A stretch of 64,000 nucleotides of DNA from Streptomyces spinosisporus (GCF_022698145.1 NZ_JALDAX010000001.1:992001-1056000), one strand, 5' to 3'. Numbered from the stretch's first letter, positions 9,645 through 18,818 are shown. Program-made: numbers and translations. Notes: a model not told the origin generated them from the sequence alone.

Positions 9645-10438
9645 CGGCCCGCTCCCACGAGGACCTTTTCGTCGTCCGGCGCGAGCCGCTCGCTGCCGCG
9701 TCCCGCCGTGCTGACGGTGCGCTGCGGCCGGTGGATCAGCGCGAGGGCGCCGCCGAGCATGGCGGTCGCCACGATCGCGTCGAGCCAGTAGTGGTTCGCC
9801 GTCCCGACGATCACCAGCAGGGTGACCAGCGGGTGCAGCAGCCACAGCCAGCGCCAGCGGGACCTGGTCGCCACGATCAGGCCGATCGCGACCATCAGGG
9901 CCCAGCCGAAGTGCAGCGACGGCATCGCCGCGAACTGGTTGGAGAGATGGTCCGAGGAGGGCGGGCCGTACACCGACGGCCCGTACACGTGCGCGGTGTC
10001 CACGAGATGCGTGGCGGCCAGCATCCGCGGCGGGGCCAGCGGATAGACGAAGGGCAGCACCAGGGCCGCCGAGGTGAGCACGGCGAGGACCCGGCGGGCC
10101 CAGACGTAGTGCGCGGGGCGCCGCAGGTAGAGCCAGATCAGGAAGGCCGCGGTGATCGGGAAGTGGACGGTCGCGTAGTAGGTGTTCGCGATCTGCGCGA
10201 GGCCGTCGCCGTGCAGCAGCAGGGACTGCACCGCGCCCTCGCCGGGCAGGTGCACGGCCCGTTCGAGGTCCCACACCTGGCGTGCGTTGTGGAAGGCCTC
10301 GCCGGTGTGCCCCGTCGCGAGCTGCCGGCCGAGCTTGTAGACGAGGAAGAGCCCCGCGACGAGCAGCAGCTCGCGCACGAGCGGCGGCCGTGCCGCGTCG
10401 GTTCCCCCCACATCCGGAGGCTTGGTGCGTCCGTTCAT
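9641..10438 (-). CDS. PAP2-superfamily (Aur1/IPC-synthase-like) membrane phosphatase/transferase
   Basis: A 265-residue protein with about six membrane helices. The PAP2_3 signature is AAMPSLHFGWAL (phosphate-binding His) and later TANHYWLDAIVA (second His and Asp). This branch includes fungal inositolphosphotransferase Aur1 and actinobacterial lipid phosphatases, so either dephosphorylation or head-group transfer is possible. The active site would face the outer side. Start ATG 10438 follows GGGG. It is coupled to the DMT gene and divergent from a TetR gene whose upstream region is full of repeats, so TetR control of this pair is likely. Confidence 0.8.
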   Translation of the reverse strand: MNGRTKPPDVGGTDAARPPLVRELLLVAGLFLVYKLGRQLATGHTGEAFHNARQVWDLERAVHLPGEGAVQSLLLHGDGLAQIANTYYATVHFPITAAFLIWLYLRRPAHYVWARRVLAVLTSAALVLPFVYPLAPPRMLAATHLVDTAHVYGPSVYGPPSSDHLSNQFAAMPSLHFGWALMVAIGLIVATRSRWRWLWLLHPLVTLLVIVGTANHYWLDAIVATAMLGGALALIHRPQRTVSTAGRGSERLAPDDEKVLVGAGR

Positions 10439-10500
10439 CCCCCGGCCCCTTTGCTGACCGTCGTACCTGTGCTGGTGCTGAGTGAGACTCCGGCCGTGGC

Positions 10501-10612
10501 CGGAACTCATCGGTACGCACCCGTCCCGAAACGAAAGCGTTCCGATACGGGAGTGTACCGATACGTCGGCGTTCCGGTACAGTGGCGTATCGATAGGTAC
10601 GACACACAGGCA
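10501..10612. promoter_or_regulatory. operator-like repeat cluster between PAP2 and TetR genes
   Basis: Within the 247-bp divergent gap, GCGTTCCGATACGG (from 10537) recurs as GCGTTCCGGTACAG (from 10569), 32 bp apart; over 21 bp, 16 positions match. CGGTACGC, GTACCGATACG and GTATCGATAGGTAC lie around them and form several short inverted repeats built on GTAcCG/CGgTAC. This is what a multi-site TetR operator looks like. Confidence 0.5.
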
Positions 10613-10685
10613 GCCGGGAATAATCCCGGACCCGGGGAAGACCGCAGAAAACGCGAGAAAGACCACAGACGAAGGAGAAGCGCGC

Positions 10686-11300
10686 ATGACGTCGCAGGCC
10701 GCGGACGGACCGGACACGGTCGTCGCCTCGCGCCGCTCCAAGATCACGCCCGAGCGTGAGCAGGAGTTCTTCGACGCCGTGCTCGAACAGATCCGTGAGT
10801 GCGGATACGACGCCGTGACCATGGAGGGCGTCGCCGCGAGCACGCGCTGCAGCAAGTCCACGCTGTACCGCCAGTGGAAGACGAAGCCGCAGTTCGTGGC
10901 GGCCGCGCTGCGGTCGGCCCGGCAGGTCCGCTTCGGCGGCATAGACAGCGGGTCACTGGCCGAGGACCTGAGGCAGGCCGCGCGGATCGCCGCCCAGTGG
11001 GGACGCAAGGACACCCGGCTCCACCAGGCGCTGGGCCACGCCATCACCCAGGACCCCGAGCTCCAGCGGGCCCTGCGCGAGGCGCTGGTCGAGCCGGAGA
11101 TCTGCGCGCTGCAGGAGATCCTCCAGCGCGGCGTGGACCGGGGCGAGATCGCCGCCGACCATCCGGCCCTGCCGTACGTCCCGGCGCAGATGTTCGGCGT
11201 GATGCGGGCCCGGCCCGTCCTGGAGGGGGAGTACGCCGACCCCGACTATCTGGTCCGCTTCGTGGAGGCCGCCGTGCTGCCGGCACTGGGCCTCTCCTGA
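10686..11300 (+). CDS. TetR/AcrR family transcriptional regulator
   Basis: A 204-residue regulator. The DNA-binding domain is at about residues 24-70, with VTMEGVAASTRCSKSTLYRQWKT as helices 2-4. The C-terminal part matches the TetR_C_16/33-like ligand domains of actinobacteria. Start ATG 10686 has AGGAGAAG 5 nt upstream. It is divergent from the PAP2-DMT pair and likely controls both that pair and itself. A ligand cannot be named. Confidence 0.88.
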   Translation: MTSQAADGPDTVVASRRSKITPEREQEFFDAVLEQIRECGYDAVTMEGVAASTRCSKSTLYRQWKTKPQFVAAALRSARQVRFGGIDSGSLAEDLRQAARIAAQWGRKDTRLHQALGHAITQDPELQRALREALVEPEICALQEILQRGVDRGEIAADHPALPYVPAQMFGVMRARPVLEGEYADPDYLVRFVEAAVLPALGLS

Positions 11301-11382
11301 GACTCGGGCCGCCGTCCACGGGATGACTGGACGGTGACCCGACCGCGCCGCACCGTGGGGACGGGGGCGGCGCGCACCCCCC

Positions 11383-11428
11383 GGCCGGGTGGGGCTCCCC
11401 TTTGAGCGGAGGGGAGCACCGCCCGGCC
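11383..11428. terminator. large bidirectional hairpin
   Basis: An 18-bp stem with one mismatch and a 10-nt loop (outer arm GGCCGGG/CCCGGCC, inner arm GCTCCCC/GGGGAGC). It lies in the 163-bp gap between the convergent TetR and DUF2510 genes and is probably the terminator for both. Confidence 0.65.
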
Positions 11429-11463
11429 GATCGCCGTCCGGGACGGGACCGGACGGCGCCGGA

Positions 11464-12519
11464 TCAGACGTTCTGGCCGTTGCCGCTTCCCGTCGACACC
11501 TTGATGCCCTTGGTGATGGTGTCGATGACGGTCTGTTTCTCGGCGACGTCGACACCGAAGCGGACGACGACGATCTGTTGGGGGTTCGCGGGGGAGGGGA
11601 ACGCCAGCGACTCGACGTAGCCGTCCGAGCCCTTGCTGGTGACCGCCTTCCAGCGGACCAGATAGCCCTTCTGCCCGGCCACGGTGACCGCCTTGGAGTC
11701 GAGCACGTCGTGCGACGTGATCGAGCCGTAGGTCTTGCCGCCGTAGGACTCCTCGGCGTTGGCCCCGATGTCGGCCTTCGCCACCTCCTCGGCCGACGAA
11801 CCCTTGGTGCCCAGGGCCAGGGCGGGCGCCGAGTACGCGCCGCCGTTCGTGCAGGTCTGGGAGGTGTCGCCGGGGCACTTGTAGGAGTGGTCGGAGGTGA
11901 TCTGGGCGCCCACCGAGAGCTGCTGGCCGTACCAGTCGTCCGGGATGGGCAGGCTGATCCCGGAGACCGCGTCGGTCACCGAACCGCTCCTGATCTTCGG
12001 CGCCTCGGACTGCCCGGGAGCGGGCGACTCGCTGCCGCCGGAGCCGCCCGAACCGCCGGAGCCCCCCTGACCGCCGTTGCCGCCGAACGGTCCGCCCTGG
12101 CCGCCCTGTCCGCCCGAGGAGCCGTCCTGCCCTCCGGGGCCCGGCCCCTGCCCGGAGGCGGTGCCGCCGCCCGAGTTGTCGTTGCCCGCCAGGGCGTACA
12201 CGCCCACGCCGATGCACGCGAGGACGACCACGGCCGCCCCCACCGCGATGCCCGTGCGCAGACCGCGGCGCGGCGCGGCCGGTGGCTGGGCGGGATACGA
12301 CGGGTACGCCGGGTAGGCCGACACACCCGCCGCGGGGGCCGCCTGCGCCGGATCGGCACCGGCCGTCGGCGTCTGCGCCGGTGGACCCCATACGGCCGCC
12401 GACCCGGCGGGGCGGGTCCGGTCCGTCCATGCCTTGCCGTCCCACCACCGCTCGGTGGCGGGACCCTCACTTGTCTGCCCGGGGTCGGGGTACCACCCGG
12501 GAGGAGTCACCTGCGTCAT
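11464..12519 (-). CDS. DUF2510 membrane-anchored protein
   Basis: A 351-residue protein. The first 35 residues are a DUF2510 module (PPGWYPDPG, then RWWDGKAWTDRTRPAG), followed by a Pro/Ala linker, one membrane helix (GIAVGAAVVVLACIGVGVYA, about 107-126), a Gly/Ser-rich stretch, and a C-terminal extracytoplasmic domain with two Cys. No enzyme motif is seen. DUF2510 proteins are common actinobacterial membrane proteins of unknown role. ATG 12519 lies 6 nt after TACGGT, so the mRNA is probably leaderless; the open frame upstream is not coding. Confidence 0.8.
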   Translation of the reverse strand: MTQVTPPGWYPDPGQTSEGPATERWWDGKAWTDRTRPAGSAAVWGPPAQTPTAGADPAQAAPAAGVSAYPAYPSYPAQPPAAPRRGLRTGIAVGAAVVVLACIGVGVYALAGNDNSGGGTASGQGPGPGGQDGSSGGQGGQGGPFGGNGGQGGSGGSGGSGGSESPAPGQSEAPKIRSGSVTDAVSGISLPIPDDWYGQQLSVGAQITSDHSYKCPGDTSQTCTNGGAYSAPALALGTKGSSAEEVAKADIGANAEESYGGKTYGSITSHDVLDSKAVTVAGQKGYLVRWKAVTSKGSDGYVESLAFPSPANPQQIVVVRFGVDVAEKQTVIDTITKGIKVSTGSGNGQNV

Positions 12520-12568
12520 GCCCCCACCGTATGAGGCCTCGGTGAAAGCGGGATGAGAGCCCCGGCGT

Positions 12569-13723
12569 TCATGCCACCACCAGCCGCCTCGGCGGCCGTG
12601 CACCGGGTGGCGGCAGCCGCAGCCCCTCCCGGCCGGGAGTGATCGAGCCGAGCACGCGCGCGTGGCGGGCGCCGGTGCTCGCCGGGTGGGTGCCGGGCAG
12701 GCCGTGGGCGGTGAGGAAGCCGAGGACGGCGAAGGCGTAGGCCTCCTTGGCGTTCCAGGGCAGGCCCAGTTCGTCGGAGGTGCGCACCGCGGTCCCCGGC
12801 AGCCGCTGCCCGAGCATCGCCATGAGCACAGGATTGCGGGTGCCGCCGCCGGAGGCGATGACCTCCGTGGCGTTCAGGGCGCCGACCGCGTCGGCGACTG
12901 TCCGGGCCGTGAGCATGGTCAGCGTGGCGATCACGTCCTCGGCCCTGAGGGTGGTGAACCCGGCCAGCGCGTCGCGCAGATAACCGAGGTGGAAGAGTTC
13001 CTTGCCGGTCGTCTTGGGGGCGGGCAGCGCGTAGTACGGCTCGTCGAGCAGCCGGCGCAGGAGCGGTTCGTGAACGGTGCCGCGCGCGGCCAGCGCCCCG
13101 TCGACGTCGTGGGCCAGTGCTCCGCCGCTGAACCCCCGTGCCGCCGCGTCGATCAGCGCGCACGCGGGCCCGGTGTCGAAGGCCGTGCCGTCGGGGGCGG
13201 TGACATTGGCGATGCCGCCGAGGTTCAGGGCGACGGGTGTGCCGGGTCTGCCGCGCAGCCACAGCAGGTCCACCAGGCTCACCAGAGGCGCGCCCTGGCC
13301 GCCCGCGGCGATGTCGCGCGGCCGGAAGTCGGCGACCACGGGCAGCCCGGTGGCCTCCGCGATCCAGGCCGGCTGCCCGAGCTGGAGCGTGCCGCGCACC
13401 TCGCCGCCGTCCGCCCAGTGGTAGACCGTCTGCCCGTGCGAGGCCACCAACTCGGCCTCGCCCCGGCACACTTCACGGTCCGCCCGCACCGCGGCCGCCG
13501 CGAACGCCTGCCCGATGCCCGTGTCGAGCCGGCACACCTCGGCCGCCGACGTGACACCCGGCGGCAGCGCGGCGGCGAGCGCCTCCCGCAGCTCCTCGTC
13601 GTACGCCTCGCTCACCATCCCCAGCGGCTTCAGTACGAGACCGTCGCCGTCGAGGCTCAGGTCGGCCGCCGCCGCGTCGATGGCGTCGTACGACGTGCCC
13701 GACATCAGGCCGATGACCCGCAT
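12569..13723 (-). CDS. anmK: anhydro-N-acetylmuramic acid kinase
   Basis: A 384-residue ASKHA-fold kinase. GLMSGTSYDAID at the N-terminus is the ATP phosphate-1 loop, VASHGQTVYH the substrate-side motif, and VALNLGGIANVT plus a later IASGGGTRNPVLM complete the fold. It phosphorylates and opens 1,6-anhydro-MurNAc to MurNAc-6-P in cell-wall recycling. Only 4 nt separate it from the stop of the upstream MFS gene, so the two form an operon. The usual motif reads SGTSxDGxD; here it is SGTSYDAID, with Ala in place of Gly. Confidence 0.9.
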   Translation of the reverse strand: MRVIGLMSGTSYDAIDAAAADLSLDGDGLVLKPLGMVSEAYDEELREALAAALPPGVTSAAEVCRLDTGIGQAFAAAAVRADREVCRGEAELVASHGQTVYHWADGGEVRGTLQLGQPAWIAEATGLPVVADFRPRDIAAGGQGAPLVSLVDLLWLRGRPGTPVALNLGGIANVTAPDGTAFDTGPACALIDAAARGFSGGALAHDVDGALAARGTVHEPLLRRLLDEPYYALPAPKTTGKELFHLGYLRDALAGFTTLRAEDVIATLTMLTARTVADAVGALNATEVIASGGGTRNPVLMAMLGQRLPGTAVRTSDELGLPWNAKEAYAFAVLGFLTAHGLPGTHPASTGARHARVLGSITPGREGLRLPPPGARPPRRLVVA

Positions 13724-13727
13724 CCGC

Positions 13728-15008
13728 TCAACCCGCTTTCCGTTTCGGTGTTCCGGCCAGGGCGAGGACGCTCACCGCGCATGTCGCCGCCGCGTAGTAC
13801 CCGGGAATGTCGACGTTCCCCGTCCGCTTCACGGTTTCCGTGATGATGAGCCCGGCACAGCCCGAGAACACGGCATTGGACAGCGCGTAGGCGAGTCCCA
13901 GGCCGGTGTATCGCACGTTCGTCGGGAACAGCTCGGAGAGCATCGCCGGGCCGGGGCCCGCCATCAGCCCGACCACCGCACCCGCGCCGAACACCGCCGC
14001 CCCCTTCACGGAGTTCGACGTCCCGGTGTCCTGGAGGAGGTCGAGCAGCGGCAGCGCAAGCAGCACCACGAGCACCGCGCCCGTCAGCATCACCGCCCGC
14101 CGGCCCACCCGGTCGCTGAGCAGGCCCGCCGGGACGATCGTGACCGCGAAGCCGGCATTGGCCAACACCGTGGCGATCAGCGCCTGTTGGAAGCTCGCGT
14201 CGAGGGTGCTCTGCAGATACGAGGGCAGCACGACCAGGAAGGTGTAGCCCGCCGCAGCCCAGCCCATGATCCGCGCGGCGCCCAGCGCGACGGTCCGGGC
14301 CACCTCGCCCGCGGGCGGGCTCACCGCCGCGGTCTCCCGCCGGAACGCCGGCGTCTCGTCCAGGCGCAGCCTCAGCCACAGCGCCGCGAGCCCCAGCGGC
14401 AGCGTCAGCAGGAACGGCACCCGCCAGCCCCAGTCGCCCAGCTGATCCTCCGTCAGCAGGGAAGCCAGCAACGCCGCCACACCCGCCCCACCCAGCAGCC
14501 CCAGCGCCACCGTGAACGACTGCCACGAGCCGTACAGCCCGCGCCGGCCCGGCGGCGCGAACTCCGTCATCACCGCCACCGCGCCCCCGAACTCCCCGCC
14601 CGCGGACAGCCCTTGGAGCACCCGCAGCAACGTCAGCAGCCATGGCGCCAAGGCCCCGACCGTGGCGTAGGTCGGCAGCGCCCCGATCAGCGTCGTCGCC
14701 GCCGTCATCAGCAGCACCACCAGGATCAGCACCGGGCGGCGCCCCACGCGGTCGCCCAGCCGTCCGAACAGGGCCGCCCCGACGGGCCGGAAGAAGAACG
14801 CGAGCGCGAAGGAGGCGTACGTCTTCACCAGCGCCTCCGCCTCGCTGCCGCCCTCCGGCGTGAAGAAGCGCGCCGCGATGACGGTGGCGAAGTAGCCGTA
14901 GACCCCGAACTCGTACCACTCGATGAAGTTGCCGACCGAACCGGCCAGCACAGCGCGTGTCGTGGACGCGTCCCGCACGACCCGGCGTTGCCCGAAAAAC
15001 AGCGTCAT
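13728..15008 (-). CDS. MFS transporter, MHS type
   Basis: A 426-residue, 12-helix carrier. GSVGNFIEWYEFGVYGYFAT in helix 1, DRVGRRPVL and DRVGRRAVM in the two DRxGRR loops, and VLQGLSAGGEFGGA in helix 4 place it in the metabolite:H+ symporter family. It is upstream of anmK with 4 nt between them. That suggests import of a cell-wall-derived or linked metabolite, but MHS carriers usually move organic acids, so this is open. I chose ATG 15008, which has AAGGGC 8 nt before it; the 27-residue extension upstream has no better start. Confidence 0.85.
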   Translation of the reverse strand: MTLFFGQRRVVRDASTTRAVLAGSVGNFIEWYEFGVYGYFATVIAARFFTPEGGSEAEALVKTYASFALAFFFRPVGAALFGRLGDRVGRRPVLILVVLLMTAATTLIGALPTYATVGALAPWLLTLLRVLQGLSAGGEFGGAVAVMTEFAPPGRRGLYGSWQSFTVALGLLGGAGVAALLASLLTEDQLGDWGWRVPFLLTLPLGLAALWLRLRLDETPAFRRETAAVSPPAGEVARTVALGAARIMGWAAAGYTFLVVLPSYLQSTLDASFQQALIATVLANAGFAVTIVPAGLLSDRVGRRAVMLTGAVLVVLLALPLLDLLQDTGTSNSVKGAAVFGAGAVVGLMAGPGPAMLSELFPTNVRYTGLGLAYALSNAVFSGCAGLIITETVKRTGNVDIPGYYAAATCAVSVLALAGTPKRKAG

Positions 15009-15189
15009 CTCAGCGCCCTTCGACTGTCGGTTACCTTCTGTCGGGCTGCTCACGGGTCCGTCGCGTCGCCTTGCCGTACCCGCTGTCACCCATCACGGCA
15101 AGAGCTACCCGGAGCGGCCACCACTTGCCCGACCGGACGGCTACGCTCGAGGTCTGTACGTCGTTCGGGCGACTTGGGGAGGTAGCGGG

Positions 15190-17874
15190 ATGACGGACGT
15201 CCGGCCCGGGGAGGGCGCCTCGGCCTCCCTGTGGGAGCGCGAGGACGAAGTCGCCGCCGTCGTACAGGCGCTCGACACCCTCTGTGGCGATCGCGCGTCC
15301 GGGGGCAGCCTGATGGTGATCCGGGGAGAGGCGGGCATCGGCAAGACCGCCCTGCTCGCCGAGGTCCGCCGGATCGCCGAACGCCGCGGCTGCACCGTGT
15401 GGTCGGCCCGCGGCGGCGAGACCCTCAGGTCCGTCCCCTTCAACGTGGTGCGCCAACTGCTGCAGCCCGCCCTGGTGTCGCTGATGCCGGAGGAGGCCCG
15501 CGAGTACCTGGGCGACTGGTACGACATCGCGGGCCCGGCCCTCGGGATAGCGGAACCGGGCGAGCGCCAGGCCGACCCGCAGGGCGTGTGCGACGGACTG
15601 GTCGCCGGGGTGCGCCGGCTGGCCCGCCGCGACTGGCCCCTGGTGCTGCTCATCGACGACGCGCACTGGGCCGACCAGGAGACGCTGCGCTGGCTCGCCG
15701 CCTTCGCCGAGCGCCTCGACGACCTGTCCGTGCTGCTCGTGGTGGCCCGCAGGCCCGGCGAGGTCAGCGGTGACAGCGCCCGCTATCTGGAGGCGGTCAC
15801 CGCCTGCGCGGGCGGACCCGACGCCACCCTGAGCGCCCTCACCCCACAGGCCACCGCCGGCCTCACCCGCGCCACCCTCGGTGCGCACGCCGACGCCCCG
15901 TTCTGCCGCGAGGTGTGGGCCGTCACCGGCGGAAACCCGTACGAGACCGTGGAGTTGCTCGCCAAGGTCCGCGAAAGCGAACTGGAACCCACCGAGGGCT
16001 CCGCCGCCGAACTGCGCGCCCTCAACCGCTCCGCACGCGGCGGCGGCCTCGTCGCCCGCCTGGAGGAACTCGGCATCGACGCCACCCGGTTCGCCTGGGC
16101 GGCCGCCATCCTCGGCACCGGCATCTCCGTCGACCTGGTGGCCAAGCTCGCCACCATGTCCCGCGAGGACGCGCTGCGCTGCGCCGAACTGCTGCAGGGC
16201 GCCCGCATCCTGACCGAACCCGACCCGGCCGGCGTCCGGATCGGCGACGGCGACCTGGAGTTCGTGCACCCACTGATCGCCTCCGCCGTCTACCACTCCA
16301 TCCCGGACGCCCTGCGCACCGCCATGCACGGCATCGCCGCCCAGGTCGTCACCGACTCCGGACTCGGCGCCGCCATGGCCTCCCGGCATCTGCTGCAGGT
16401 GCACCCAGACGACGACGAGGAACTGGTCGAGCAGCTGCGCGAGGCCGCCCGGGAACACCTCGCCGTCGGCGCGCCCGACGCGGCCCGCCGCTGCCTGGAG
16501 CGCGCCCTGCTGGAGCCGCCCGTCCCGGAGTCCCACGCGCGCGTGCTCTTCGAACTCGGCTGCGCCACCCTGCTGGACGCGCCCGCCACCACCATCGAGC
16601 ATCTGCAGTCCGCGCTCGCCATGCCCGGCCTCGACAGCGAGGAACGCGTCGACGCCGTCGTCCGCCTCTCCCAGGCCCTCCTCCACAACGACCAGCTGGG
16701 GGAGGCCGTCCGCACCGTCGAGGCGGAGGCCGCCCGGCACGAGGACGGCCCCGCGAAGCTGCGGCTGCAGGCCGTGCAGTACATGTGGGAGGGCATCCAC
16801 GCCGGAGAGTCCACCTCGCCGGGACGCTCCGAGCGCCTCGCCGGCCTCGCCCGCACCTGCACCGGCCGCAACAACTCCGAGCGCGCCCTGCTCATGCTGC
16901 GCGGCTTCGACGCGCTGCTCCAGGGCGAGAGCGCGGAGGAGGTCATCGAGGTCTGCGACCGCGCCCTCGTCAACGGCCGCCTGGCACCGGGACTCGGCTG
17001 GACCAACACCGAGTGGGGCATCGAACTGCTGCTGATGCTCTCCAACTCCTACGCCTACACCGACCGCCTCGACCGCGCCGAGAGCCTCTACAACGAGGCC
17101 CTGCGCACCTACGAGACGGCCGGCTGGAGCGGCGGTCATCTCTCCCTGGCCCACGCCCACATCGGCCTCGTGCACCGCAGGCGCGGCCGGCTCAGGGAGG
17201 CGGAGGCATCCCTGCGCGAGGCGCTGCGCCTGGCCGAGCGCGTCGGCCGCGGACTGCCCCTGTACTGGTGCGCCACCAGCAACCTCGTCGACGTCCTGCT
17301 CGCCCGCGGCCATGTCGACGAGGCCTGGGCCATAGCCGACCAGCACGGTTTCGCACCGCCCTACCCCTCGCCCATGGTGATGCACGACCCGCGGTCCGTG
17401 CGCGGCCGACTCCTGCTCGCGGTCGGCCGCACCGCCGACGGCATCAACGAACTGGAGGAGGCCGAGAAGGACGCGGCCGCCCGCGGCCACCACAACCCGG
17501 TGGTCCTCCCTTGGGCGTTCAACCTCGCCCGGGCGCTCGCCACGGAGGAGCCGGCCAGGGCCGCGCAACTGGCCACGGACGCCCGGCAGCAGGCCGAGCG
17601 GTTCGGCACGGACACGGCCATCGGCGAGGCGCTGCGGTGTGAGGCGGCGCTGGAGACGGGGCAGCGGGCCGTCCGGCTGGCCGCCCAGGCGGTCGCCTAT
17701 CTGGAGGCCTCGCCCTGCCAGTACGAGCATGCGGCGGCCCGGGTCGAGTACGGGATCGCTGCGCGGTCCGTGTCCGAACTCAACAGGGGGTTGGCGCTCG
17801 CGCGCTCTTGTGGGGCGGACGGGTTGGCCGAGGAGGCGCGGCAGGTGCTGGAGGCGGGGCGGGGGTTGCGCTGA
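15190..17874 (+). CDS. large AAA/STAND ATPase of the LuxR (LAL) type without the HTH
   Basis: An 894-residue protein. Residues 46-53 (GEAGIGKT) are Walker A and LVLLIDDAHWADQ is Walker B, followed by a winged-helix/NB-ARC-like part and a long TPR-like helical half from about residue 450. This is the layout of LAL (MalT-like) regulators, which normally end in a LuxR helix-turn-helix. Here the chain stops at ARQVLEAGRGLR, the point where the linker to the HTH usually begins, and no LuxR motif is present. Start ATG 15190 has GGGAGG 7 nt upstream. It may be a signalling ATPase that needs a partner, or a truncated regulator. Confidence 0.8.
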   Translation: MTDVRPGEGASASLWEREDEVAAVVQALDTLCGDRASGGSLMVIRGEAGIGKTALLAEVRRIAERRGCTVWSARGGETLRSVPFNVVRQLLQPALVSLMPEEAREYLGDWYDIAGPALGIAEPGERQADPQGVCDGLVAGVRRLARRDWPLVLLIDDAHWADQETLRWLAAFAERLDDLSVLLVVARRPGEVSGDSARYLEAVTACAGGPDATLSALTPQATAGLTRATLGAHADAPFCREVWAVTGGNPYETVELLAKVRESELEPTEGSAAELRALNRSARGGGLVARLEELGIDATRFAWAAAILGTGISVDLVAKLATMSREDALRCAELLQGARILTEPDPAGVRIGDGDLEFVHPLIASAVYHSIPDALRTAMHGIAAQVVTDSGLGAAMASRHLLQVHPDDDEELVEQLREAAREHLAVGAPDAARRCLERALLEPPVPESHARVLFELGCATLLDAPATTIEHLQSALAMPGLDSEERVDAVVRLSQALLHNDQLGEAVRTVEAEAARHEDGPAKLRLQAVQYMWEGIHAGESTSPGRSERLAGLARTCTGRNNSERALLMLRGFDALLQGESAEEVIEVCDRALVNGRLAPGLGWTNTEWGIELLLMLSNSYAYTDRLDRAESLYNEALRTYETAGWSGGHLSLAHAHIGLVHRRRGRLREAEASLREALRLAERVGRGLPLYWCATSNLVDVLLARGHVDEAWAIADQHGFAPPYPSPMVMHDPRSVRGRLLLAVGRTADGINELEEAEKDAAARGHHNPVVLPWAFNLARALATEEPARAAQLATDARQQAERFGTDTAIGEALRCEAALETGQRAVRLAAQAVAYLEASPCQYEHAAARVEYGIAARSVSELNRGLALARSCGADGLAEEARQVLEAGRGLR

Positions 17875-17899
17875 CGAGCTCGGGCCTTGAGGTGAGTTG

Positions 17900-17948
17900 G
17901 CGTCTGCGGGTCGGTTGGGGTTGATCGCGCAGTTCCCCGCGCCCCCAA
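17900..17948. repeat. Streptomyces-wide intergenic repeat copy
   Basis: The stretch with gcgtctgcgggtcggttggg, then ttgatcgcgcagttccccgc followed by gccccc, matches an element I recall as occurring many times between genes in Streptomyces genomes. Here it sits in the 88-bp gap between two convergent genes. It can fold around GCGCGGGGAACTGCGCG and may act as a terminator. Its function is not known to me. Confidence 0.6.
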
Positions 17949-17962
17949 GACACGAACCCCCG

Positions 17963-18754
17963 CTACAGCGCCAGCAGTTGGTCCGTCACCGCTGACAGGC
18001 GTTTCTGTAGCTCGCGGTCATACGTCGCCTCGTGGGCCCGTGCTCGGTTCGTGCCGTCGAAGTAGTTGCCCGTGCCCGTGTCCTTGGTTGCCAGGGCCAG
18101 TACGCCCGGTGCGCCGTCGGCCACCGAGTTCCAGGGGGTGACGCCGCCCTCGCGGACCATGGCCGTGTCCATGAAGGTGGCGGGGTGCAGGACGTTGACC
18201 GACACGCCGGAGTCGGCCAACTCCTCGGCCAGGGTGAAGGTGTGGGCCGCCAGGGCGAACTTCGCGCGGCGGTACGCCGCGAAGCCGTCGTAGCCGCGAC
18301 GGAACTCGATGTCGTCGAAGTCGAGGGGTTCCTGGCCGACCGAGCCGACGTTGACGACGCGGGCCGGCGGGTTCGCGCGCAGCACCGGCAGCAGGGCGCG
18401 GGAGAGCACGACCGGTGCCAAGTAGTTCACCGCGAGGCGCAGTTCATGGCCGTCGGCGCTCAGCTCGCGGCCCGCGCCGGACGCGCCCGCTCCCACGCCC
18501 GCGTTGTTGATCAGCACGTCCAGACCGGGATGCGCACCGGCGACCCGCTCGCCCAGCTCGCGCACCTGCGTCAGCGAGGCCAGATCGGCGACGAACCCTT
18601 CCGCGTGCCCCTCCGTGCGCAGCTCCGCGACCAGCTGCTCGGTGCGGCCCGGATCGCGGCCGTGCGCGAGGACGGTGTGGCCGGAGCGGACCAGCTCGAA
18701 GGCGACGTAGCGGCCGAGACCCGAGGTGGCGCCGGTGATCAGAATGGTGGACAT
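17963..18754 (-). CDS. SDR family NAD(P)-dependent oxidoreductase
   Basis: A 263-residue classical SDR: TGATSGLGRYVA cofactor loop, NNAGVGAG motif, and a YRRAKFALAA segment carrying the YxxxK pair. It resembles the retinol-dehydrogenase/WW-oxidoreductase-like SDRs of actinobacteria; the substrate is unknown. ATG 18754 is 6 nt after TACGGT with no ribosome-binding site, so the transcript is probably leaderless; the 10 residues upstream in frame are not coding. It lies downstream of pcaL by 64 bp but has its own promoter. Confidence 0.83.
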   Translation of the reverse strand: MSTILITGATSGLGRYVAFELVRSGHTVLAHGRDPGRTEQLVAELRTEGHAEGFVADLASLTQVRELGERVAGAHPGLDVLINNAGVGAGASGAGRELSADGHELRLAVNYLAPVVLSRALLPVLRANPPARVVNVGSVGQEPLDFDDIEFRRGYDGFAAYRRAKFALAAHTFTLAEELADSGVSVNVLHPATFMDTAMVREGGVTPWNSVADGAPGVLALATKDTGTGNYFDGTNRARAHEATYDRELQKRLSAVTDQLLAL

Positions 18755-18818
18755 GCCTCCACCGTAGGCACGCGGTGAAGGCATGTGGCAGATGCTGCTG
18801 AGGCTACGACCAGCAGGG

